DNA from: Monosporascus cannonballus
Lineage: Eukaryota > Ascomycota > Sordariomycetes > Xylariales
Reading direction: 5' to 3'
Assembly: GCA_004154925.1 (NCBI GenBank)
Contig: QJNS01000195.1
Location: forward strand, 62,001 to 126,000
Length of the DNA: 64,000 nt
Shown here: one piece after another, positions 32,601 through 43,481 of the stretch
Layout: each line of letters begins with the position of its first letter
How positions within the stretch are numbered: position 1 is the stretch's first letter
The notes under the pieces: generated by a model
The model's database searches: none
The model's input: only the letters and a program-made list of their open reading frames with translations
What the model was told of the DNA's origin: nothing
Position numbers and translations under genes: made by a program

Positions 32601-33711
32601 GCTCAGATTATAGTAGCATTGCCAACCGAAAACGCAGTAAGCCCTCCGAGGCTGATCTCGTCCTAGATATGCCGGTTTCAGGGCTCTTTCTATTGATACG
32701 CGAAACAAATCGTTTCTGTCACCGTTATTCGACAACAAAGACATGGACTTCCCGCCAATAATGGTATATTCTGCATCCGGAACACTCAACGGATTAGAGG
32801 CGAATTTGGAGACAACTGATAACTTATGTCCTCCAAATCAATGCCCGTCGCATCCGTATCAAGACCCATATTAACGGGAAGATGCCAAGGTAGTTGGGCC
32901 ACTGGAATCAAAGACGCGGAGACTGGAGCCTCCCAAGGGAAAGATTTAAGTACTAAGCATTTCGAAGATAAGGTGCTCAAAGCTCAGAAGTCTTCGAAAT
33001 CAATAAGGACAGCCTGGATGGAGGAATCTGGTAGACCAGACAAAGACATATGCTGATTTAGTCAGGTTATGTCAGATGAAATGACGGGGTAAATGCCCGT
33101 TTAGTGATGATCCGTTAAGGCAAGTATCCTAATATACCGTCCAAAACACTGCCGCCATATGTTAAGAGGTAGGTAACGGGGGTGTCGGTGAGATCGCACT
33201 ATACGCAGTTAACGACGTAGCTTAAAGACTTCCTGGTCTTACCTAGATTATCCGTAACAAGTTAACAGCATTTATAATAAAGTTTATTCTTAACTATTAA
33301 GTTCTTTATCAGGTCAAATATGATCTTGTTTGATAGTAAACATAATGCGGCTTTATTAAACGGAAACATAACTATCCTTTAGGCTTGCCATTTTATATTC
33401 GGTCCAAGTGAGTGGCACCTGCGGTGCAATTATGATGGCGTGCAACGACTCAAACTATGACCTCACCTGGTGTAACAAACGGATCCTCACCTTCCACTAC
33501 AACCAACTGTACCAACAATACCAATATGGAGGCTGCATCATCAACTCATGTTCCGTTAGTTCGTTACGGAAAATACATCAGAGGTATTCTAGGGGACAAG
33601 TACGCCAGAAAGACGGCTCATTCTGGCAATGTACATTCCGTGGAAGACCCTCGTAGGGCTGCCGTACGTCCCCAAAATCTACAAAATTCCCAGAGCCAGC
33701 TAATCACTGCA
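29649..33711. other. Long intergenic stretch without a supported gene
   Basis: No open frame above about 130 codons and no domain is visible. The stretch just before 33712 (open frame 33457-33759) may contain a 5' exon of the dioxygenase-fold relic. Nothing else is supportable. Confidence 0.45.
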
Positions 33712-35127
33712 GGCATTTCCTCGCTTCGATTCGGACAAGGAGCCCACACCGGTAGATGAGAAGTGGATGACCAGGACAAGGGATTTCTTGAAGGGTGTCA
33801 AGGAGTCGTTTGTCAATGACGAGTATGACGATTACATTGTGGAGGATACTGAGAGAGAGAAGACTAGCATCTTGCACCAGGACGGCCTGGCTGTCCGCAC
33901 ATCTCAGCTCAGGGACGTTGATTACACCGACAGCGAGTCCTACTACAGCGGCATATGTGCCACTACCTTGGAATGCAAAGCGTCCGCATAAATGGACCGA
34001 ATCGAAGCCCCGATGGGTCGAGCCGTGGAAAACCTTCTCATCGCCAAAGTACTCCATGGAGAACACCAACTTGCTAGCAATCGCATGTCGAACGAGTGGC
34101 CGCCGGAACCGGGTCGTAAGAGGAATGCTTGGTAAAAGAAGCTCCGCGCCGAAACGACACGCGTCTTCTGGCTCGAGAACAACCGGCAAGCACGAGACGA
34201 TCTGCGCAAGACCGCCAGCTGCCCGCCCCCGGATTTGCAGAAAGTCATGGATGAAATTGAGGTAGACGATCACATCTGGAGCCGGGACTTCTTCTACAAA
34301 CACCTGAGGGACAGGGCCTCTGCAGCCGACCGGACATCTACACGCACGTGGGTGAAGATGTCGTCGTAATCCTGGACCGTAACGGGGAGGTTGTGCTTGT
34401 TTATTTCTCACGGCTGTTCCAACGACTGTTCGGCGATGCCATGATGCAGAAGGTCGACCTAGTCCTCAGGAAGTTGACAACCATTGCTGCACTACCGCAG
34501 CCGGACTCGGCACGCCATATGGCCGACGAGCTCATCCACCAGAAGCATCCGGAGCTGAACATGGAACTAGCTACGACACTGCAGGAGCTCAAGGAGCGAG
34601 CCATGCATCGTCAATTACGGGACCTGGGGAATGAAGGAACGCGGCTCTAGGGACGTCTTCCTAACGGCTGATACGAAGTTGGAGATGGCAGCGTCGGCGC
34701 GAATGCGCGGCGACTACTCAGGGAAATCTTTCCCCAATTGAAGCGCGGCGCCTTCGGAATCCCTTCGGAGGTCGCCCAACTGGGCGACCCTTTGCGTGCT
34801 TGGGATCAACTCTTTCACGGGGCGCCACGTTGACAAGAACGACATCAAGCATAGGTTCGCGAGCCTCATCCCACTGGGCGACTACAGGGGTAAAGCATTG
34901 CCGTTTGAGTGCCGGTTCCCGCGCTTCCGAATAAATTGGCTAATAGTTTATAGGCGGCGACCTCTGTTTCCCCCAGCTCGGCATTAAGCTCGACTACCAG
35001 CCGGGAGCCTGCGTGGTGTTCCGCGGCGCCGAACTAGAGCATTTCGTAGACGATTGGACGGGCCACCGGATCTTCCTGCTCTTTACGAACCATCAGGTCG
35101 TGCGCGACTATTCCGAACGAAGGTGAG
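33712..35127 (+). pseudogene. Dioxygenase-fold (double-stranded beta-helix) protein relic
   Basis: Coding pieces lie in order on the plus strand. From 33713 come FPRFDSDKEPTPVDEKW and DEYDDYIVEDTERE. Then AKRPHKWTESKPRWVEPWKT lies in a second frame. KLRAETTRVFWLENN and TASCPPPDLQKVMDEIEVDD lie in a third, which contains an in-frame TAA. GEDVVVILDRNGEVVLV and the open frame to 34650 follow in yet another. The C-terminal core reads LCVLGINSFTGRHVDKND, then a good intron (GTAAAG..TATAG, about 34890-34954), then GGDLCFPQLGIKLDYQPGA and ELEHFVDDW with R two residues on. The H-x-D and distal H fit 2-oxoglutarate/Fe(II) dioxygenase-like proteins, a group expanded in fungi and including TET/JBP-like members. 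Stops and frame changes argue for a relic, although some breaks could be introns. Confidence 0.65.
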
Positions 35128-35141
35128 GGCTAACTCCGGCC

Positions 35142-35402
35142 TTGCCATCCGATCCCTGGTACCGGGGACCGGCTGGTGAGGCCAGTGAGCACGCTGGTCC
35201 GACCTCACATGGGGACGTCGGCACAGAGGAGAGCGACTCCGATGGGAGCGACTCCGATGGGAGCGACGACAGCTATGATATCTGTGTGGAAAAGGAATTG
35301 GACTCTGAGCCCGAGCGCGAGGGACGCTCTTGGACTGATAAAGAGATCCATGGACCGTTTACTTGGGACCCTGAGAAGAACTTTAAACCCCTTGTCTCTT
35401 AA
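35142..35402 (+). CDS. Acidic Ser/Asp-rich tail or small open frame
   Basis: The open frame of 86 codons begins MPSDPWYRGPAGEASEH and contains the repeat SDSDGSDSDGSDDS, encoded by two copies of a 15-bp unit near 35232-35262. It lies 14 bp past the TGA of the dioxygenase-fold relic, where GTGAGG at about 35124 could act as a splice donor. It may therefore be the C-terminal exon of that gene. I cannot assign a function. Confidence 0.35.
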   Translation: MPSDPWYRGPAGEASEHAGPTSHGDVGTEESDSDGSDSDGSDDSYDICVEKELDSEPEREGRSWTDKEIHGPFTWDPEKNFKPLVS

Positions 35403-36683
35403 TCAAGTGGGAGCGGAGGCGGAAGCGGAAGTGGACGTAGCAAGGCGGAAAGTGCTGGGCGATCCGCCATTTCCTCTGATTCCTCAAAGAGACAGAAGCT
35501 TGACTGAGGATAACTGATTGCACGCTGAGTTTGTATTGAGTCGATTGTGCGTTAGTAAGTGATATACTATTACTTGGAATGGATTCTCCTAGCTCTTCTC
35601 TGCACCTTCCGTTGGACTAAAATACTCCGTTTTGCTTTGCCTCTTCATCGCACCACATTGCATGACTGCCTCTCACTTGTCTCTGCTCGATATCATGTAA
35701 CCAACAGGGCATCCAAGCTAAATATCAGCACCCGTCTAGTAGTAAGAAGAGCAATTTGGACGCCGTAACTACTCGTCAGCGATGTAATAATCCCTACCAG
35801 GGGAATATCGACGTTCGGCTTCTGGCCTTTGATCATATTCGCCCTGCGGTTTGCTATGAGCGCACATATCATCCTAGAAAGACCCACTGCAGTCATAGCA
35901 GGCCTGTAAGCGTCTCTTAGGGAGCACCGCGCACTGCGTAATGTGCGCTGCGATGGCGTCGGGGTGCGGCGAGTATTCTCCCGGTGAGAATTTAGCCGCA
36001 GAATGCTTCTGAGCTTACAAGGAAGCCGAGACCTCGACACTTCGAATCATAAACGCTGGCCGACTGAGGGAGGTATGTGATTGGACCTTCGAGAATATGA
36101 GAGTAAATGTCATATTCAAATTGGATGCTTCGGGCGTCGCAGCTCTTTTGCGATGAACTGTCCATGTAGGTGGGGGAACTGGACATATGCACGCACGGGC
36201 CATATCTACTTGGGGACCTGCTTGTCGATCTCAAACTCGCATCAGGACCCAATCCTTTTTTCCGTCTTGCCTTAGACACATCCAGCTGCTTATTGGAAGA
36301 GGGGCCCCGCCGGCCTATGATGCCTAGCATCGATCCCATTTGGAGCCGCTTATGGATCCAGCAAAGTCCATAACGTCACACGGCGACTGGAAAAATACTC
36401 GCTATGTCGATCCATGCGGCGGGTTGCGGGCGCTGGAGATCCTCGTTGGTTTTGTCTTCTGAAAAAGACGACGCAGTGACGGTGGGTCGATTCTGCCAGC
36501 AGTGTTCCAGTAAGCAGCAAGTGAGCCGTGACAGATGCGCACAGGGCGCAGTTAAGGTGCAGGGACGGATGGAGACGATCCTCGCCGCAATTGGCATGAT
36601 ATGGCGCGCAAACGGTTGCTAGGGTTTCTATCGCCGCCCGTGGTGAGGGTACACGACGGCAACAACAGACGCCGTAGGCCGGG
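35403..36683. other. Intergenic stretch without a supported gene
   Basis: Frames of 60-115 codons overlap on both strands with no motif. The left edge (about 35405-35450) is a purine-rich stretch encoding Gly/Ser if read. Confidence 0.45.
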
Positions 36684-37022
36684 CTACGCGGGCCGCGACG
36701 GCGCGTGTGCCGCGATGCTCGCGAGCTGGCCGACCCGCGGGGTGCAGGGCGCCCTGCTGTGGCCCGCGCTGATCAGAGACCCCGCGGAGTGGACGACAAG
36801 GACGAGGTTCCGCGACAGGACTAGTGTCGCATAATAGGTGACGAGACTAAAGAGCAGGCAGAATATCGTCCAGAAGACGAGTCTCTCCCCGGGCGTGAAC
36901 ACGTAGACGCCGTACGTCACCTCGATCTGGTACTTTTTCAGGCGGGCCCACCTGCCGAGGGCCTCGATGGCGGGCATGGCGGTGCCCGATTCTTTCACGG
37001 GGCTGGTCCAGTGTTGCGACAT
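36684..37022 (-). CDS. Likely small subunit of serine palmitoyltransferase (ssSPT-like)
   Basis: The 112-residue frame starts at the ATG at 37022. The core is LGRWARLKKYQIEVTYGVYVFTPGER, split here as WARLKKYQIEVTYGVY and FTPGERLVFWTIF. A hydrophobic helix rich in Leu, Val and Tyr follows. The order basic-K-Y-Q-x-E-V-T-x-G-x-Y, then T-P-x-E, then one membrane helix matches the ssSPT/SPTSSA-like family. Its members bind and stimulate serine palmitoyltransferase in the ER during sphingoid-base synthesis. The C-terminal 30 residues are unlike the family and may be extra or the result of a lost splice site. Upstream, GTAGGT at 37103 and CTGCAG ending at 37024 would make an 80-nt leader intron containing a 12-bp tandem repeat. 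Confidence 0.62.
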   Translation of the reverse strand: MSQHWTSPVKESGTAMPAIEALGRWARLKKYQIEVTYGVYVFTPGERLVFWTIFCLLFSLVTYYATLVLSRNLVLVVHSAGSLISAGHSRAPCTPRVGQLASIAAHAPSRPA

Positions 37023-37202
37023 GCTGCAGATGGAGCTCGTCGGTCCCGAAGTAAGCCGCGCGGGAAGTTGAAGTGGAAGTTGAAGTGGAAGCTGTTGACC
37101 TACCTCATTAGGTTGAAGGGAGGCTAGGCGGCTATTTATGGAGGGCGAGGCTTCAAGACGGCCGGTGGTCCCATATTTGAAATCAGAAACTTTAAGGTTC
37201 AT

Positions 37203-39358
37203 CGATGACAGTCAAATGACGTCGAAGCCTCCATTCGAAAGGCCAGGAGAGTGAAATGCGGTCCCCACCCGGCTCCCGGGCATGTCTGACTAAACTCGGC
37301 CACACCTCGTCAACTTCGGTCCCGAATCGACTAATCCCTGGGTGTATACGCCGCTGCCTGACCCGCCTTGAAGGAATCATTTCCTGATCACACGATGCCT
37401 GCATTGATGTTGCGAGATTGGAGAGGGATGAGACCCATTATCGGCGATGGAGATGTATGGTCCGGTTTCCGCAAGCCTACGTGAGTTGGACAGCGCATCT
37501 GGAGGAGGTCGACATGGCTGAACCGCGATCCTTAAGCGGTCGCAGGAGAAACAGCACATGGAAGGTGGCAGCGTTGATTCATTGAAGACTGGCCATGAAA
37601 AGGTTCAACCTTATCGCGCACGGTCGAAAACAGGAATGAATTCTGGGGGCCGGCGATGACAGCCTCCTATTCCTAGACCTGAAGCTTACGGAACTGGGTG
37701 GGTCAATACTTAATACCCAAACCGGGACCGTGTAGTTGAGTTACGCCATAACAGCGGGTCACATCAAAGAGGGATTACAGCTCATTCTCATGACAGTATA
37801 CTTGTAGTCGGTTCTGGGCTTGTCAAAATATATGTAACTAAGAGAAGCGTAAGTTAGATCTCTGGTCGGCGTAATCACGCGGATGCATACAATGTTTCCT
37901 CTTTCCCAAGCCTGCCATGCTCTAATTAACGGGCTGTAAGCTTACTCGGAGGCATTCGAGCATTGATCCAAACACACAACTGCTGCCTCGTGATATCCCA
38001 AGACTTGCTGAGATTTGATCCTTGAATGTTTGCCGGAGGTTCCCTTTGCTTTGGTGGAGGCTGAGATGCAGATATTTGCTGGCCATCCGTAGATAGTTGC
38101 TGCCCCACCGTAGAATACAGATGCGGGCCCAGTGAGCGGACCTAATACGAAAGTCTCGGGGGGTCAACCGGGACTCAAAGCGATCACCCTCGGCAGCCAC
38201 CACAACACCGCAACGCCCGTCGCGCCGGATCGAGCAGGTAAGCGCAATCCTGCCTAACGACCTGACATATAGTCGGCTCGTAGAAGTCGCTTTTCCTTGC
38301 GTTGTCTGTCCCATGTTTACAACACCCAATTTGTAAACCAGCAGCTCGCCGGAGCACCGCGCCACTCAAGAGGCCACATCGTTAACAAATCAGAAACAAA
38401 TGACGATGGCTATATGAACGAGTTGCCGGTGCTATGTGGGTAGATCCCAGCAATAGTTGCTGGTACGTACCTAGGTAGGCAGGGCAGATAGCGCAGTCAA
38501 ACGAGGCGAGCGCGAGCGCAGCTCCGTTGCAATCCCGACGGAGCCCCAGCGAACGAACGACCGAATAAGCCCGAGATAGTGTTACTTGCGTGGTATGATG
38601 CCGCAACCCGGTTGCAACATTGAATCAAATATCAATGGCGCGTCACACGCCTCTGCAGGGTCGGCATCGTATGATGACTGGAGTTGGTTGTAGCGCCCTT
38701 TGATATGGCGATACAAAATGTCGCCGTTTCGCTGGTGCTTTTACGCTGCGAGGATTGCAGCTAGGCCAAGTTTATTATGGGAAGGGGATAAGCCTCCTAA
38801 TTTGGCATATGTCAAAGAATTCATATGGGAGGGGGTCAAGTACGTTGATGATAGGTAGGAGGGTATAGAGGGCCGTTAGAACCGCTCTGGGGCTTGTCCG
38901 AGCACTTTGGGCTTGCTATGTATTGGATAAGCATCAAGCCTTGTGGCGCACCCACCTACAATAACCAACTTCACAACATCTCATTGAAGCCGGGGCCGTG
39001 TCGGCGTCACAGCAAATGCAGTCCTTGACGAATCAGACCAATGAGCTGGTATAGGCAGAGATATGCATACGTTATCATACCCGACCGAACTGCGGGGTTC
39101 TAACTGTTGATACAGAGAAAAGGAACAGAGATAGGATACAAGAACTCTGCGAACGCCGCCGCCGCCACCACCATCAGCACCTGATTCGACGATCAGGGTT
39201 CGTCCGCGCCATGGACGCATCCTCTAACTTCGGCTGCTCATCTGGAGAAATACAAACAAACAGTGTACAGACGCTGGTGTGAAGACCAAAGGAGTTAAAG
39301 AGTGCGTAGATATATGTAATCACAAGAGCCCGAATCATCTAACAGAACAATTCATCCC
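37203..39358. other. Intergenic stretch without a supported gene
   Basis: Minus-strand frames at 37922-38369 (up to 147 codons, Arg/Cys-rich) have no motif and overlap each other. The right end must contain the kinesin 3' untranslated region. A CCGCCGCCGCC-type stretch occurs near 39154-39172. Confidence 0.4.
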
Positions 39359-42300
39359 TCATCGCAAAGCAAAAGACGAGTTTCCCACGTCCCTCCTCGC
39401 GCCGCCGGCGCCGACAGAGGCCATGGCGGCACCGCCGATAGTGATGCGCCTAGCCTTGCCGACGTCGCTACCGCTGAAGACGCGGCCCCTACCGGTGCCG
39501 GCGCCAGCCGGCGGTCTACCATCGCCCGGGGGGCTGCCGAAGGCGCGGGCGCCGGGCCCCTTTAGGCAGAGGTTCATCCGGCGCGCCTGGCCGGGGGTCA
39601 GGGAGCGCATGGCGCCCCCGACGTCGGGCGGCGAGCAGCTGATGGGCGGGCTGCGTCGCCTCTCGGCGCTGCTGCGGCGCAGGCGCGAGATGCCGTTTGA
39701 GGCGGAGGCCAGGGTGTGCTGGTGGTGGTGGGACGACGAGGACGGCGAGGGGCCCCCGTAGCTGTTGGTCTGCCTGTGGATGAAGCCGACCGACGAGACG
39801 CGACGCGCGCCCGGATGATAGTGCGCCGCGGAGCCCCCGTGGTGGCCCGCCATCGAGAGCCGGTCCCGGCGCTTGGAGGCGTGCAACGCCGAACGCAGCT
39901 TCGTGGGGTCGATGATGGCGGAGGTCTCCGAGTCCGAGGAGGGGCACGGTGGGTAGTTCTCAACGTCCCTTCTCGAGGACGCGACACCGGTGCTGGAGGA
40001 CGGGGACGGTATGCCCGACCTCGGGCTCAGCGACGCGATGCGCGTCATCCGCGGCGACGAGGTGACGTTAGCAGCCTTGGAGATGTCGCGCAGCGGACTC
40101 GCACGGGACCCGGTGCCGGCGCTGGGCGACGACGTCACGTTCAGCGTCCTGGCCGTTCCCACCGGCGACCCGATGCCGGTCGTCGAAGGTCGCGATTTCG
40201 AGAGGAAGCCCGCCTGGAACCTGTTAGGTTTCGATGCCGCGAGCGTCGATGTCTCGGGGGCGAGCAGGCTCGAGTCGTCCGTCGAGTCGTTGTTGAGGTA
40301 GGAAGGCATGGCCGGGACCTCGGGCAGCGTTTTCTCCGGGGAGCTCTGTTCGGAAGCCGAGTTGAACTTCTGGGGCGTCTTCTCAAAATCCGCCAGGGTG
40401 CCCGATTCGCCGTCGTCGTCACGCCAGCGCACCACGCGCTTCGAAGGGGACTTCTTCTTTACGGGTGTGAATGAGATGCTTTTGCGCGTTACTTTGCGCC
40501 GCCTGGGAGAGCCCTTCATAGGGGAGAGGAAGGTCTGTTGTGGTTGCGGCGCGACGACTGGAGCGAATTGGAGGGTAGGCATCGGCTTCACTGCGTCCTT
40601 TGGGATGCTGGCCACTTTCTTGCGCTTGGGTGTCCCGCGCTTCGTCGGCGGAAATACCTCAACCGGCATCTTCGCACCGTCGGGCTTCACGACCTGCGAG
40701 GCGGCCGAAAAACCGGTATCTAAAAGTCGACTGATTATAGTTTTCGCATGAGTTACCGCCTCTTCCTCGTCCATATGCATCGTTTCTGAAAGAGATGCCA
40801 GGATCTCGAATTGTGCCGTGAGCAGGACCTGCATGATGGCGGCATCACCTGCCTTCTCCTGTTCCAGCACTTCACTGTTGGCCTCCCGGGCGAAGTTCGC
40901 CTTCACCAGCTCGGCCTCTCTCGTTAAGCTGGCGACCTCCCCGGCGTCGGCCTGCCCATTGCTCATCGGTAGTTGGCTGATGCTGTGCTGGAGAGCTACG
41001 TCAATAGCGCGCTCCCAGTTCGTCTTCTCCAGCTTCTGGTGCAGATGATGCCGGCTGTTCTCGAGTTCTAGTAGAATGCCCTGTGCCGTCTTGCGCATGG
41101 CAGCCAAGTTCGGTGGCATAGCATCCTCGTCCTCCTTCGCGTCGCAGACGGTGTCGAAAGCAGCGATCCAGCAAGACAGCAGGCTGATTCTCCGCTCAAC
41201 CCCCCGTAGTTTCTTCATGGTATTCACTCTCTCCTGTCGCTCTTGGAACGAATTATCATAAGCAGTCCGGATTCTTTGCACACCTTCTCTAGCTGAAGCA
41301 CGACTCTTCTCCTGTTGCTTCTGGAACTTGGCAAAGAATATCCGTTCCGCGTCCTTCTGCTGCGCCTTGAGCTCGTTGATCAATGCCATCTGTTCGTCAA
41401 TCTTGACCAGGAAATCCTTAACGTGCCTGTTAACGTTGAAGACATTCCTGGTGACCTTCGTCTGGATATTCTTTGCTCGGTTCGCGTATCGTAGCGTATT
41501 CTGCGTCTCGTCGAAGTGGACGCTTGATGGACTGACGCACACGATCATGACCGTCTTGCAGTTGCCGCCGAGAGAGAACTTCAGAAGCCGGGTAAGTTTG
41601 CTGTTTCGGTAAGGCACGTGGTTCTTCTTCCGCGGATCACAGAGCGCGTTAATACAGCTGCCCAGCGCGAGGAGGGACTTATTGATGTTAGCACCCTCCA
41701 TGAGACGTTCGCCCCGGTTCTTGGTGGCGCTGGCACGTTCGCTGCCTGCAAGATCGATGATACTGAGGGTGGCCATGGTGTGTGGTTCGTTGACCGCCGC
41801 ATTCCTATCCTTTTGTGCGACGTTGATCTGGAGAACTGCGTGCGACCGTGATGAAGTGGCGTTCGCCTCTGTTGGCGATACCGTGCGGTATTCGTTGCCT
41901 TGGACAATCATGTCCATAACTTCTTGGACATTCTTCGGATGGTGGCTGGTGAGCCCGGCGACACTGACAGCGTGATTCGAGTCCTCGCGTAGCATCAAGC
42001 CCTGTCTACTGCCTCCGGGGACCAGCAGATCACGAATGGTCTCGTTATAAATCTCGAGGTATGACAACGACACCTCCGTGTGCTTCTCATCGCTCCTGTC
42101 CGCAATCTTCTCAAAGAGTTCCTGCATAGTCAAGAATATGATGCCGGGCATCTGGGCCGTTCCGGTGATTGTGTGCGTCTTGCCGCACCCGGTAGCGCCG
42201 TACGCGAATACCGTCGCATTGTAGCCATCCAGAACACTATCGAGGAGGTTCTTGGTCGTTGCTTCGTACACCTCTGTTTGTGTAGTATTCTCGTCGAATA

Positions 42301-42785
42301 CTCGGTCGAAAGCAAAGACTTGGTCCTTGACCTTTTTGCCATTTGGTACTACGGACCTCGAGAACTTCTGGACTGGGTTGTCTTCGGGCGGATCGAATAC
42401 CCTGGGAAAGAAGCGATCCGTCAGCCGGTGAATGTAGTCGTGTATTGTTACAAGTACCTACAAGCATCTTTCATCGATAACCTTGACAACCGATCGGATG
42501 CCGCTCTGCTTGAGTTTGGGCGTTGGGGCGGCGGCTAATGAGCCGTCTCCGAGGAAGACTGTGCCGTCATCCACTCGATACCTGTTGTTATTGTTAGCCC
42601 TCCGAAATGTTTGTTAGGTCCAATTGTCGCGTATCGACCTACAGCTGCGCAGCCTCTCTGATAGTGAATGGTCGTACTCGAACTTTAGCATAAACATCAG
42701 CTCAGCCTTTCCTTGTGGATTTGTCCCATGCTAGATCCATACCTGCGACCGTGATAGATGAAGCCCCCGGATCCGTCGCAGACAT
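39359..42785 (-). CDS. Kinesin-8 family motor (Kip3/KipB-like)
   Basis: Four exons on the minus strand (42785-42743, 42682-42643, 42581-42462, 42401-39359) give 1081 residues. Introns are 60, 61 and 60 nt with CTRAY branch sites. The N-terminus reads MSATDPGASSITVAVRVRPF across the first intron. The motor shows the P-loop GATGCGKT (136-143), switch I NATSSRSH (248-255), switch II DLAGSE (284-289), the neck segment RAKNIQTKVTRNV and a coiled coil after NELKAQQKDAER. The long tail is basic and Ser/Pro-rich with FSPxK- and SPRR-type sites, as in fungal kinesin-8. These motors walk to microtubule plus ends, limit spindle length and affect chromosome congression. No break is visible. TGA stop at 39359-39361. 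Identification as kinesin-8 rests on the VFDPPEDN and FAFDRVFDE-type N-terminus and neck, which fit this class. Confidence 0.93.
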
Positions 42786-42826
42786 GATGGAAATTAGTTC
42801 ATGTAATTCAGAGCCCCCAGATACCC

Positions 42827-43105
42827 TCAAATGATCAATGCACGCCGAACCCGACTCCCAGTAGATGTCGGGTTGATGATGGTGGGTGAAATAAACAAAA
42901 CTAGCGAGCGGAACGCGGTGTCAATATGCATGCGGGTGTTGGGGGGTATCTTGCCAAAAGTTCGAATCGTATTTTCAACAGGAGCAAAGCCCAAAAAGCG
43001 CCCCTTGGGGATTCGCGCTTGTCGCTTCTTGGGACCGAACTGATGTAGATAAACGATAAAATTTGCAAAGACCATGTAAGTAATCACAGCCTCCTCATAT
43101 GACAT
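42827..43105 (-). other. Possible Copia-type retroelement fragment
   Basis: A 92-codon frame contains FGPKKRQARIPKGRFLGFAP, reminiscent of the K-x-x-x-R-x-x-x-G-x-x-x-G-[FY] segment after the integrase of Ty1/Copia elements. No LTR, protease or reverse transcriptase is nearby. It could equally be chance. Confidence 0.25.
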
Positions 43106-43481
43106 GAGATCTAAGGTTGGTAGAGATGGGGGAAATCTGTTTAGATGGTTGACGCTAAGAGTTCACCACAGCAACCGGCAATTGGTACCTTAATTGGCGT
43201 TGCATTAGGTTAGGGGGAAGGTGGGGTCAAAACACGGAAATCGAAGGCTGCGAGTGATTCGCCGCTTCACATGTTCAGGCACCCACCCCCCACCTATCCA
43301 CTCATCTTAAACCTGTTGACTTAGCTTAATGGTCTGTATAAATATATCTAGGTACCAAGTAATGTTAACAGCCAACACTCATCAGTACCCATGATGCAGA
43401 ACCAGTTCCACAAGGACTAGGGCCGCAGAACAATTAATGAGTTAAATTTATGCTATTCACGAAGTACCTGTCCTTAAGTAT

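Noticed and set aside
37922..38369. Arg/Cys-rich minus-strand frames up to 147 codons
   Set aside because: Two overlapping frames are equally open and neither shows a family motif.
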